This document shows, piece after piece, positions 34,018-46,046 of a stretch of DNA of 64,000 nucleotides. The notes beneath the pieces are model-generated. The model ran no database searches, was not told the origin of the DNA, and saw nothing but the letters and a program-made list of their open reading frames with translations. The stretch's first letter is position 1. Every line of letters begins with the position of its first letter. Source of the stretch: Microstegium vimineum (taxonomy: Eukaryota > Streptophyta > Magnoliopsida > Poales > Poaceae); NCBI GenBank assembly GCA_022036555.1, contig CM039140.1, positions 3,499,943 through 3,563,942 of the forward strand, given 5' to 3'. A program made the position numbers and the translations under genes.

Positions 34018-34660
34018 ACCAAACAGGCGTCGGACACGTCGCCCGCCGCGTGTTTGACGAAATGCCTCAATAGGCGACGTGTGTCCTTGGACGTGGCAGC
34101 CATGCCCGAGCTCGCCCTCCACCTTGCTGCCACCTGCGCCTCGCCCTGGGACTCGTTGCCGAATGGGGAGGGGTACCTGGACGCCCTCCTCACTCCTCTC
34201 CACTTCTCTAGACACTCCCTGCTCATCCCTCTCTCCCTCGCGCTGCTCACCATGGCCATGGCCGGCCATGAGAGCTCTGCGACCGTCGCGGTGTTCCTCG
34301 CTGCTCCGTGCCTCCCCACTCTCCACGAGCATCACCATCAGCTTCGCCATCGTCTCCAGCACGCCGTGCTCCTCCTCGCCGTCCGATTCCGTCGCCGCAG
34401 TTGTCGGCGCACCGGCCGCGGTCGTCTCCGACGGCGCGCGCATGTGGCCGAAGCGCCACGGTCGTCCTCGTGCCGAGCTGCGCGGTCCTGCGGGTGCGCA
34501 CCGGTCTCCCGATGCTTCCCCGACCCTCCACGGCCGCCGACGAGCCGCCTCCGGCCGGGAACAGCGAGCTCTGGCGCTCCTCTGTTCAAAATCGCGACCA
34601 GGGGCCTCCTGCTCAAATTCGACTTCAGACAGGGGTCTATCTGCACACTCCATGACTCAT
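34018..34660 (+). other. GC-rich segment, possible gene fragment
   Basis: The third frame begins QTGVGHVARRVFDEMPQ and then stops. 'ARRVFDEMPQ' is typical of a PPR repeat, but the rest does not continue as PPR. Long frames on both strands here are low-complexity shadows of GC-rich DNA. PPR origin is only a suggestion. Confidence 0.25.
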
Positions 34661-36479
34661 GTGAATAGTACCGTAAGGACCTGTTTGTTGATGTTTGACT
34701 AAAAAATTGAAAATTCATATAAATTCATAGAAAAATCGTATGAATGTGTTTTTGGACTTTTTGGAATCCTCATGAAGTTTTCTATGCAGTAGATCTATCA
34801 TATGGCATGCTTTAGTTCATTAATTTTGCTGTAAAAATCATTTTGTGCAAGCATGTCAATTCTGTTAAGATGTTTTTGTAATTTTCGTAGCCACTGTTAT
34901 ACTGGTTAAATAAATCTGAACAATTTATGGGATGTTTAAAAGTTTATTCTTGATGCCTGGTTAAAATTTCATGATTTTAGGATCTATGGTTGTTGAGTTA
35001 TAAAAATAACAAAATGACTGTTTGACTGTTAAGACTGCTACTGTGTTGTTGGTGGAGCAATTTATTTCGTGGTCAAGATGATGTTTTCTGTGGCTGAGTT
35101 GAATACTAAAATGGTATATAATATTATGATCCAGCTACTGTTAAAATTTCATGGTCATAACTTCTATATTTTAGGAGTTATGAATTTTATAACTTGTGTT
35201 GTGAATCTGTCTGCTCTCTGGATAGAGCTGATAAGAATGAGTTGTTTGAGCAATTTACATATAGATTCATGCTTTTTTACTGTGCAAACATTTAAAGTAT
35301 ATTTCATAATCTTTCCAAAAAGTCAAGTATATTTTTTGATTGCCGAACATGCATGCATGAGAAAAGTACGTATGAACGAATCATAATTAACTATGAGTTA
35401 AGGCGTAACCAAGCTCGGTAAACCAACCGAGTTGGGGTCCATGATGAAGGAACATGTAAGCAAACACGATCAAACTAATCTAAAGTCTGTATCTACCGCA
35501 CGACACCCAACCTTATCAAAGCTTAAACGTGGTTGACATGCATGAACTCACAACACGTAGCAATCTAGATTAAACTAATTCGGTTATTATTATCATAAGA
35601 TCTATTTATAGAGCAATAACTGTTAAAACATAAATAGATCTATAAGGAAGAAAAGAGTCGAACCATATCAATCTAGATTGGGCAAAAGAGTGTTACAAAT
35701 ATATGAAATATCCAAACATGCAACATGTGATAGCTTAATGAATCTATTAGATCTTGTCAAATGTAACAGAGCCGATAACTATCTAGCTTTTGATAAGCAT
35801 ATCGAGCAAACGCCTGCCGCACAATATCTACTCATAAACGAAACATAAGCGAAGACTTCTTGATTGTCAAGTCAGGATCCACCACACGATTATTGAAAAC
35901 AAACAAGACTACTTGCATCAACGTCTAAATCCACCGCATGATACTAGACATGAGAACAAGGTTGTCGGGACTTACGAAGGTCGACGGATCGATGGCTCCT
36001 CTCGAAGAACTCGACGACACGACAAATGACTCGAAGTTGGCACGAGGCCGGTTGTATTGAATTGGTTGTGAACAGTTTTTACAATGGCCAAGGGCTCATA
36101 TTTATACCCTAGTCATGACATGAGTCCTAAAAGGACACGATTACAAAATATCAAAGGAAAGCATGATATCTATGACTTTAGTTTTCCTTCGGAGTCTTTA
36201 TTGCCTTAATTGTCGCGATATTTGTTACCCGATCGGCTCTTACTTGTCGCTTTTGTTGTTTCTTCAACGGAGAACCACCTTTCCTCAGAATAGCCGACCG
36301 CACGATTATTTGCTGATTCTTGAGAAATTAACCGACCGCATGGACCTTTGCCGAATGCTCCGAGCACCTGTCTCCGCAAATTTACTGCGTACTGGCCCAC
36401 TTATCATCCTCCTAAGCATGCCAAAATCCAGCGTTAACACGGAGCTGACAGTCAAATAAAAGAGAGAGCCACAAACCCT
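34661..36479 (-). mobile_element. LTR-like retrotransposon debris (minus strand), unclassified
   Basis: The segment 34680-35380 has repeated 'taaaatttcatg.t.t.ag' and 'gagttataaaaataac' words seen in grass gypsy LTRs. 35400-36470 on the minus strand has 'ggtataaatatgagccctt' (TATA at about 36096-36107) followed by a leader and 'tcgagttcttcgagagg', which looks like an LTR promoter. Ends and duplications were not found. Confidence 0.4.
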
Positions 36480-38140
36480 TTAGTGACTATCAATCCGTAG
36501 ACTAGAACACCACCCATGTGTTTGGGAGAAGATAACCTTGGCCACCTATGCTAAGTAAGCCTGGGCGTTCGCGTTACCCATTTTTTTCGGGTCGGGTAAT
36601 TCAAAATTTGGGTAATGAAAATTGCTACCCAATATTGGCTCCGAAAAAACACTACCCGAAATTTTGGGTACCCGATAATTCGGGTTCGGGTATTACCGGA
36701 TATACCCGAATTTACAAAAATCAACAAACTAAATAAAGTTTTGGTAGCATTATACATAATTTCAGCAGCAATTGTATAGAATTTTAACAACAATTTGTAG
36801 AGATCATTTATTATAGTTATTTGTTCAAAAAATAGAGAAGTATATTTTAATAAAGTGATATGTTCAAGTGTTCATCTAACAATTCGGGTAGTTTGGGTAT
36901 CGGAGGGTATTACCCGAACTACCCAAACAAATTCCGGGTAATCAAAATCACTATCCGAATTTAGGATCGGGTACCTCGGGTTCGGGTAATTCGGTCCGGA
37001 TTCGGGTAATTCGGGTCCGAGTTCGGGTATCGGGTTTTTTTGCCCAGGCTTAATGCTAAGTACCGTGGAGCCACCACAACCAAATCCTATGTATCTGGCT
37101 TCTAAAGGATAACCCATGTATGGAGCCAATGAATGATCAGGAAGATAACCTGCAAAGGAGATGAATATTTTTTTCTTTTCAAAACCATATCATTCATGTA
37201 TAACCAATTTAACCAACATGTGGCAGCAACTTCTAGTAGAACTAGAGGCTTCAGATCTTTGCTAATACCTTGAATCCAATTGCCAAACATATTTGAACAG
37301 TACAAGGTTTAGCTAGACCTAAGGCCACCTGAATTATTGACCAAACTTCTCGGGCGAAACGGCAATCAAAGAACAAGTCTCTAATTGTCTCTTCTTTGTG
37401 ACAAAACAACATGTTTTGTAACTGGCATTTGCTAAATTATCTTTTGTAAGCACACTCCTCTATGTAGATATCTTAAAAAGTTCTTGAGCTTCAAAGGGGC
37501 TTTCATTTTCCATTGGCATTTATTTAAATTGGGCACCTCTAAATGGATTAGGGCCTGGTAACATGATTTCACTGATAATTATCGAATTTGGAGTTAAGTT
37601 ATAGTAAAATACATCAGGCTCATGTCCTAAAGTGATGTTAGCAATGTGTGGCAACATATTGTTTCATGCTACTAACTTCAAGTTGATCAGATTCCTGCGC
37701 CAAGTAAGATAAGGTGGAGATGTGCCTATAACTTTTGCTACGGTAACATGTTTAGGTCTAGTTATCTTGTAAAGGCAAGGATACTGATCGTGAAAAGTTG
37801 TCTTACCCAACCACTTATCTTTCTAAAAATGAATCTGTGATCCATCTTCCACAATGGACGACCCAAAGCGAAGGAAAGTCATGTTTAGCCTTCATGAGAC
37901 CGGACTAGAAATGTGAGTCACCTAGTTTCCAATCAATCTAGATTGTGTATACCTAGACCGCCATGTTATTTTAGGTTGGCATAAGTCCTTCATTTAGCAA
38001 GGCGATATTTCTTTGTTTGTTCATTACCTTGCCAATAAAATCTGGACAAAACAATTCAATTTTTTTAGCACTGTCTCGTGGTATGGGAAAGAACAACATC
38101 ATATACATTGAGAAGCTGTTTGATGGTAAAAATATAAAAA
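36480..38140 (-). pseudogene. LINE reverse transcriptase, C-terminal fragment with zf-RVT region
   Basis: Read on the minus strand with several frameshifts and stops. Recognisable pieces in order: FYWQGNEQTKKYRLAK, GKTTFHDQYPCLYKITRP, TSPPYLTWRRNLINLKL, FFDCRFAREVWSIIQ, FGNWIQGISKDLKPLVLL, CWLNWLYMNDMVLKRKK and IIHWLHTWVIL, then THGWCSSLRIDSH near 36490. This is the zf-RVT (zinc-binding) and tail region of plant non-LTR retrotransposons. The part encoding the last residues is split by the hAT MITE at 36556-37052. The element is dead. Confidence 0.8.
36556..37052. mobile_element. Non-autonomous hAT element (497 bp) inside the LINE fragment
   Basis: Perfect 11-bp terminal inverted repeats (TAAGCCTGGGC) and a perfect 8-bp target duplication ATGCTAAG (36548-36555 and 37053-37060). 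The inside is rich in 'cgggtaattcgggt' / 'acccgaa' words on both strands. Removing it restores continuous LINE sequence, so it inserted later. Confidence 0.9.
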
Positions 38141-40080
38141 TAACGACTTTTATTCAAATAATGACTTTAAATAATGATCTAAAGAGTGAGTTGAAGAGAA
38201 AGACTCTAAGATATTGTTTTTTTGAAACAAACCCTTAGAGATGTTATTACATTACAGCTTATTGTACCACTTGATCACAACCTGCCTATTTTGGTGAAAC
38301 TCTATCTCCTAGAACTCTTATCTCAGATCTACTGGAGCTAGAGCTCTACATTCGTATTTGATTGAGCAATTCCGTTCCTATGTTGGATAAAATACATGAC
38401 TATTCCAATCGATCTGTCTTGAAATACAATGTATCGACGGTTCAAGATTTACCTAAAAATTATAAGGCATTCTAGATTGGTCAACTCTATCCATACATGC
38501 TTGTATTTTAAACACCATTCCTATATGTCTTTAAAACACTATGTTTTGGAAAATGACTAATTATTAGTAGTCGAAATCAGTGATATGCATGCATGCCTTT
38601 TAAAGCTATGCGTTACAACTAAGCAAAGTTAATAATCAAACCAACTAATTAGTGAGGTGCAAGTTAGTTTTTGCTGGAGTTCTTATTTGATCCTAAAATT
38701 GCTTGAATATCATGTATTCAGAACGGAAGGAGTAAGTGTATTTAGTCCTACAAACTTCACATGCTATAAGGACCTCCAAGTTGGAGCTATGCTAAAATGA
38801 CCTTTTTTTTAGTTCAAATATATAAAATCTTGGTTGTCTTTTTATTTTGTTTATTAAAACGAACGTCTCAAAATTACCTTGCAACCATAGTCTTACCAGA
38901 TAAGTTTTATGCAAAACAGTTCCTTGTCGAGCGCATGATGTGGAGTATTATATTGGGCCCCTTTTTCTTTTTCTGAGAGCTATGTACACTTGTGTGCTTG
39001 ACCTATATACTGATCTAAAGAAGAAGGCTTCGAGAACTTTGACACAGGGATGTATCCAAATCCTAGTGGTGACGAATATATTCCCTGTGGGAGTCCGTAG
39101 AAGATAAGAGGAGAACCTATCTTAACACATGATCAGTCGCGCTGTCACCTCATGTCCAGAAAAGCACGATCGACAGCACTGCACACTGCTGCTCTTAAAA
39201 TAGGGAGAGCTAGGAGAGCACAAGCCGGGCAATGCCCCCATCCCCCAAATTCGTGGCAGAAAGAATGCATGCGTGTATGAGTGCGTCAAACAAACACTGC
39301 TTAGGTTAGTCTCAAGGAGGTTTCATGAAGGTTTCGTGCATATTAAATGATATGCCATATCAGTAGATTTGTGCTTTTTGAATGAAACGATGAGGAGAGA
39401 GAGGAAATGTTTTAGGATGATGAAAATGTACATCGTTGTTTCCAAAATATTGGAAACCGTGTGAATTCCACACTCAGAGTCTTTCTTAGTTTTATGAGAT
39501 ACATGCAAAATAAATGTATGATGGAGATGAGAGAGAAAAGAAAGAGGGAGATATTGATAACCGCATAAAACTATATATTAAGAGGGAGACTCATTTCAAA
39601 TTATATTTTATAAATCTAGGAACGCGGGAGGTGAAATATTACATCGAGGCTGAGCATATATGATTTTTATGGTTGATAAGTTATACTATACTATTTTTAA
39701 TTATTTTGTTGTAAAAGAAAATATCATATTATAAGTTCGGTCGATGACGTTGGATCGGAGATATATTAGACGGATGGATTGGTGGGGGCCCTGGCCCGGG
39801 ATGGACGCGGCCGCGGATGGGATGATGCCCATTCCGCCATTCCATTCCATTCCATTGGAGCGTCGCTGTCGCTGTCGCCGCCCCGCCACCCTTGTTGTGC
39901 TTTTGCGTGGGTGGGCGCATAAAGTCGCTCGCGCCGACGGCGACGCCACCGGCCGGCCGGCCGCCCGCGATTTCCACGATCCGGAGGGGAGAGACGATGC
40001 GGCTCCGTGGTCCGTCCGTGTAAGCGTTAGCTAGCTAGCCCGCTCCGGCCCGGATTTCCTTTTTCTGTGTTTTCCTTTTT
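38141..40080. other. Intergenic DNA, no gene seen
   Basis: AT-rich with no recognised coding region. 39840-39858 is a short (ccatt)n tract. GC content rises from 39780 toward the IQM fragment, as in a gene-proximal region. Confidence 0.4.
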
Positions 40081-40263
40081 CTTTTCTTGCGCTGCCACGC
40101 CTGCCCCTCACTGCCTCCTGGCCGGCTAGCTTTGATGCGGGCGGTCGGCGTCGCCCAGAGACGCCGAGGGGTCGGGCGAGGGGATGGGGACGTGGTCCTC
40201 ATCTACACTACACCAGCTGACGTGCCCCGTATCACGTATCCACACCCCTACCATATTCCCGCG

Positions 40264-40475
40264 TTGGACCTAAAGATCACCAGGGCGCGGTTCGCCGAGC
40301 CGCCGTCCGCGGGCGCCGAGGATAGCCCCAAGCACGAGGCGGCGGCGCTCAGGCTGCAGAAGGTGTACAAGAGCTTCCGCACGCGGCACCAGCTCGCCGA
40401 CTGCGCCGTGCTCATGGAGCAGAGCTGGTGGAAGCTGCTCGACTTCGCGCTGCTCCGTCTCCTTCTTCGACATGG
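40264..40475 (+). pseudogene. IQM (IQ-motif containing) protein fragment
   Basis: The frame reads LDLKITRARFAEPPS...KHEAAALRLQKVYKSFRTRHQLADCAVLMEQSWWKLLDFALL, the N-terminal IQ region of plant IQM calmodulin-binding proteins. 'ALRLQKVYKSFRTRHQLAD' is the IQ-type helix. After FALL the family continues with KRSSVSFFD. Here 'SVSFFDMDG' appears in another frame immediately after, consistent with loss of about 8 bases, and a stop follows. The rest of the protein (about 400-600 residues in the family) is absent. This is a decayed copy or captured fragment. Confidence 0.75.
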
Positions 40476-40878
40476 ATGGATAGTACATGTTGCTTGCGGG
40501 GGTATGGTAGTTGTGATTTCAAGCCTCGTGCCATGTCCCTCTCCACCCCATGCCTGCAGGCTGCAGCCCGAGTAGTACTGATGCCCCGCTCTGCTCTGCT
40601 TTCGTTGAAAAAGGAAGGGAGGAAGAAGGTAGTGACAGCTAGGACCCACTAGCAGTGACCACTAGAGAGGCAAGGAGACGGGAGCACCTAGCGTCGTTTA
40701 GCTGGGCAGACGGAGTCGTCAAGTTTCATGCTGGTGAGCTGAAGTGCCGTGCCACGTCAACCAAAATGGCAAAAACTTAGACCTGATTACTATTTTCTAG
40801 GACAAATTTGTAGTTGTCACGATAAAATTGGCAATCAGATAGTTGGCCACCATATCGGTGGTAAATAATTATAAAGCT

Positions 40879-40880
<2 letters not shown>

Positions 40881-40929
<49 letters not shown>
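40881..40929. repeat. (AT)n microsatellite
   Basis: About 24 uninterrupted AT units, ending 'atacatc'. Length is prone to variation. Confidence 0.95.
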
Positions 40930-40933
<4 letters not shown>

Positions 40934-43379
40934 TTGTGTAAGTAGAGAACCGGTTAAAAGAGTTCTGACATGGATTCTAAAAGCCCCATGCAATGCATTA
41001 GGCCACGATATTTCACACATATTCTTTAATGTCTTTCTTTTCTTTTTTGAGACGGAGGGAGTGATGTACAGAAATGCTGGTTCAATGTAGAGGCAGACAA
41101 AATAAAACAACCAACACTCATCTATTGATCATCAAAATTCTCTGATAAAATAAAACACATTGTACGATGAACAATGCGCCACAAGTTTGATCAGATGCAT
41201 TGGCTTGCCTTATCTACGCATCCAGAAATCTACATACTATTGCAAGGCGAAATCTCGATAACATGGTCTCGACTTCAGTAAACTTAACATGTCTTGAGCT
41301 TCAAGCGCTCCTCAAATTCAGAAACTAGAATGAGCAATCTAGCATCAGGTGCATGGCGTCAAATCCTTGAGTGAACAGTTGGCATCAAGCAGGGCCTCAG
41401 GCCTCACTTCTGCCTATGGGTATTATCTTTTGATAGTGAAGAAAAATGATTCAAACTTGACTACAAGCATATGTAGTAGAAGCAAATATCATTGTAGAAA
41501 GAAATTTTTCTTGGGCTTTGTATGAACATTGAAGCCTCAAGTGCTAACATAACTACAATTGAAGCCTATGAAGTGAGAACTAGAGGTTCAAGTTGCTATT
41601 CTCTAGTATCTTAGCATACTATGTGTCTAAGGGACTGCAGATCCACTAGGCATAAAAACTTTGTACAGTATCTTCGTATTAATGCAGGCCAAACAAAGCA
41701 TAGCATAGCACAACTTCATTTATGCTTGAATAATAATAATAAAAAAAGATGACAGATGCTTTGTGCAACACTGAAACTTGAATGGCAAGATTACTTATGA
41801 GTAGAGAACACAGCAGCTATTTTACCTTACAACTAAATGCAGACCAAAACTTGAATGACAAGATAACTTCAGCTATTGGGCTGGAAATGCAATATAAAAC
41901 AGTGTATTACTGCATTAACTACCAACAATAAAAGTATTATATCTACTTGAACCCAGATAATAAAACGGAAACCAAATCAAACTACACCATCCGACGATAA
42001 TCCAGACGAAAAACAATAGGAGTGATCATCGCGCAAACAGCATATGATACACTCTAGCCTGAAATTGCTTTATGCATCATTTAGTTCAAGTGCGAGGCTC
42101 ACTGCACTGCAAGTCCACAAACAATTGCATTGGAAATAGAGTGTCACACTGCCACTTCAACAAAAATAGTATAGGATTAAAGCAGAACTTATGCTACATC
42201 ACTAAACAAGCAAAAGAACACATACCGATCCCAATTCCCAAATGGTGTGCACTTATTCTTTTTGTAACCTGAATTATTAAGTATATTGATATTTGTAGTT
42301 TTCTAAATGCAATATAAAATAAGTGTATTATATTGTATTTACCTCCGTAGCACGGATACGTGAAAAGAAGGTGTCGTGCCGTATCGCGTATCGGCCATGC
42401 ATGCCGCTGATACGGCTTCTAAGTATCATTCGAGTATCCGATTTTCATTTAATTTTTTGGGAATATTCAGTACATGACTTGATACTTATCAGACACTGTG
42501 GGATATACGGCTCAGGTGCCCAGCCCAACAAGAAGCCAACGCTCCCCTTTCGCGATGTCCCGACGCGGGGACGCCTCGCATCACATGGCTGCACACGCGC
42601 GTCGCCTCCTGCACAGGAGATGCGCCATCGCTCGCTCGCCGCTGCCGACGAGCCGGCGGGGAGCGGCGAGTTGGCGAGTCGCGAGGGGACGCGAGGTTTG
42701 TGTTGTCGCGTGGGGTGGGACGGAGGAGTCGCTGCCGCTGCAGGACGTACGTTGAGGAGCACTAACCGGATCACACGGGCTGGCCGCTGGTGGTATCCGA
42801 TACCAGCTGTTTGGTTCGACGTTTTACACCGTTCACAGTGTTAAAGGGTTCCCTTGTTTTCTGTTTGGATGGATAAGTCCGTAATAGATTGCAGCGTGAA
42901 CCGTTCCAGCCCAGTACAATGCGGTTACCGCTCCTCTCCCAGCGGTATCGGCTCCGCTCTGCCGCTGCCCCATCGGCTCCCAGCGAGTCGATGTATCGAA
43001 AAAATCCTGAGCGCCGCCGCTGCTCCATCCGCCCCCGCGTGCTCTGCTCTCGCCACCCCGCGTCCTCCCCCACCGTCGCGCCATTCTGCCCCCTCGCCAC
43101 TCCTCTCGCGGTGGCACCTCCGGGCTCCGGCAGCGTCGCCCCCACGCTCGTGCCCGCCGGCAGTCGCGGAGGAGACCTCGACAAACCCAGCGGCCGCAAT
43201 CCTCCGTCGATGCCCGAGGTTCCCCGCGCGGCGTCAGGCCCGGAGACGAGGCCCCCGCTCCTCCCTTGGCCAACAAAGAGAAGTCGTCTTCGGCCAGAAG
43301 AAAGAAGAAGAAAGGTGAACGGAAAGCACTCCCACCCCTGCAGCGAACCAAATAAATGACGTTTATTGTTCCCATGTAA
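40930..43379. other. Intergenic DNA with unclassified dispersed repeats
   Basis: 41000-42340 is AT-rich without a recognised gene. 42343-42440 has 'cacggatacgtg' and 'gtatcggccatg' words seen in dispersed grass repeats. 42800-43360 is GC-rich with long overlapping frames on both strands that lack motifs. I can support no gene. Confidence 0.4.
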
Positions 43380-45863
43380 GGTCTCGTTTGACTGCTTGTG
43401 GTTTGGGCTGGATTCGGCCCCAAACCACGCCTCCCGTGGATGCTTTGGCTGCGCGTGGGTGGGAGTGCGTTACGGCCCGATCCACGCCGACCCACGTGTG
43501 CGATAAAAATCACCACCCGAGGTCTGGAACTCTCTCCCGTTCGGACTCGCGACCTCGGCGTCCTCCTCCTGCGCCGCCGCCGACGCCGCCACCTCCGAGC
43601 CGTTCACCGCATCCTCGCTTCCATCTCAAGGTTCGAAGTCCTCTCCTCCATCTCCTCCTTCACCTCATCTCGTTTTCCCTCCCCTACTTCCTTCATCCAC
43701 TTTTTTTTGGCTAGGGTTCTAGATAGCGTCGGCTTCTACTTTCCACCGGCGGCGGCGGCGGCGGCGGCTGCTGCTCTTCTATCAACGGTCGTGGCTGCTG
43801 TTCTCCCACCAACGGCGGCTGCTCTCCAGGTACATTAACCCTCCTCCCCCTTTCGCTCCTCCTTGATCTGGTGCTGTGAGATGTCCACTTGTGTATCCTT
43901 GATCGATTCTTGGTTGGAGTCTAAATATAGATGTCATCTAGATTGTGAGATGTCCAGGTACATTAACCCTCCGCCCTCACACTGTGAGATGGACACTGGC
44001 CTTGAGCTGCTTGGAGCCGGAGGCCATCTCTGTACTGTAGGCCTCTTTTTCTTTCAATTCTATCGCTACTCTACCTGATGAGTGACGATGTTCAGAAGAG
44101 CTGTGTTGTGTTATTAGGTAATGAGGATGAGCTGCAGCATGTTAGCTAGCTAGTATCCTATTTATACTAGTCTAAAGTTGGTACGGATGCTTGCTAGGGA
44201 AAATCTAAGTGTCGATCTGATCTGGTCCGACTATATGAACTTAGATTCTTGCTGGATGTGATTTTCCTAGGGGTTCTGGTCATGTTGCTGTGAGATCTGG
44301 TCTGTTCTGAATGTAGTAAGCACGGATCTGTTAGCTTGTAGCTTTATGCAAAATCAGTGCGTGGTTGATGTTAGATAGTGAAATGCTACATGACCTTGTG
44401 AAACAACTATGGGATCAGGCTGATAAATTGGTATTGATGGTAACAACCTCATGAACCTTTGATGGCAATTCCTCAGGTAGGGGAAGGAACCCTACCTGAA
44501 TAGCTGTATTCCCTTGGCAGCATTTTGCAATGAACTCCAAATAATCATTCTATTAAAAATAATAACGATCTGTTATCACTTAGCAATGCCTTAGATTATT
44601 AGTGGCTTCTAATCTACCATTGTACTGCAGGGTAACCTAGACGAAGAACAAATTTTAATTCTCAAGGATCGACTCCTCCCCCTCATTATTTGACTACTGA
44701 GAATGGTTAGTTCTATCAATGTCTTACATTCTAATTACCTTTTGTTGTCAGCTGGGTCTGGGTGCGCATGCAGATGAGTCCTTGTCTAATATGTTTATTC
44801 ATACAAGGCATCTCTTTGCTACTTTTTTTTTTTTTAAAAAAAACTCTGGCATACAGAATTCATGTTTCTTCATATAGTGACTATCAAGCATTCCCGTCAA
44901 AAACCAATATGCTATTTTATGGAAAAAAATATGAATCTGTAGTAATAAATATAGAAACCAATCTGTTGTTTAACACAATACGACAATCATCAGCCATGCT
45001 AGGGTTAATGTACGTTTATATCATCTGGCTGGGAGGGATCTATGACTGATGCTAGGGTTCTTACTCATAATGTTGAGTATCTTTGNNNNNNNNNNNNNNN
45101 NNNNNNNNNNNNNNNNNNNNNNNNNNNNNNNNNNNNNNNNNNNNNNNNNNNNNNNNNNNNNNNNNNNNNNNNNNNNNNNNNNNNNGTCTAAAGTATGAAT
45201 ATTTGTTTGCAGGAATAGAAGTGAAAGAGCCATTTTCGTTTCAAGTGCAAGTCGAAGTTGTTTCAGTTCTTTAACATTTCTATCCATCCTTTGGCACTAA
45301 TGGGATGCTAGCAATATTTTTGTTTATTTGGGAATCCTGAGAACATAATGTCTTGGTTCCTAGAATATTGTATGCATGTGGAAGCTAAATACTTCAATAT
45401 GCAGGCCACGCCTTTCTTGCTTAATTAGCTATGTGATATTGTGAAGAATGAGGTGCTTTTAAATTTTTGGTGATGTTCATGATTACATCAGATATTTTTT
45501 TCTATAATGTTTCAATCGTTGTTGGACCTTGTTGAATTGTACGGATGAAAAATGTTTTCTCATTTCTTGTTATTTTTTATTTTAGTTTTAGACATGGATT
45601 TTATTAGTATTTTTCCTGATTTTTGTGATCTAAACGGTTCAGTACAACAAGCACTGCAGCAGTTGGTTCAGTACACACTACGGCAGCGAGCCAGCGATCC
45701 AAGTACTGCGGCAGCTAGTAGGCTTGTAACTAATCACTCTGCATCCAAATGATGGACGGGTTGAAGGGATTAAAGCACCGGGAGGGCAGGGGATCGGGTG
45801 GACCCAACCCCGTCGTGGGTTGCTTCTCATGTGTATTTTGGTCCCCAGCAGCCAAACGAAGCC
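43380..45863. mobile_element. Possible DNA transposon with 17-bp imperfect terminal inverted repeats
   Basis: The left end GGTCTCGTTTGACTGCT and the right end (reverse complement) GGCTTCGTTTGGCTGCT match at 14 of 17 positions. The flanks (taa on the left, agc on the right) do not form a duplication. No transposase frame is recognised, but the 100-N gap at 45086-45185 lies inside. GC-rich 43500-43830 carries a (CGG)n tract at about 43747-43769. Confidence 0.3.
45086..45185. other. Assembly gap (100 N)
   Basis: Exactly 100 N; the true length is unknown. Confidence 0.99.
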
Positions 45864-46046
45864 AGCCAAAATCGACGAACCAAACTCGCAGACACGTCCA
45901 GGCCACCCATCACCCACCTTATCCACTGATGAAGAAACTCCCGTCGACGTACACTACACGCTAGATCAGCGACACCAAATATGAGTCATCCGCCCACCCA
46001 GTCTCACTTCCAGAGCCACCATCAGAGCAGCACCTGAACGACCACC

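Noticed and set aside
34018..34073. PPR repeat protein gene
   Set aside because: Only about 12 residues fit the PPR pattern before a stop and no further repeats follow; kept only as a weak suggestion.
42323..43516. Several 100-230 codon frames on both strands
   Set aside because: Overlapping in all frames of GC-rich DNA, no conserved motif, no splice support.
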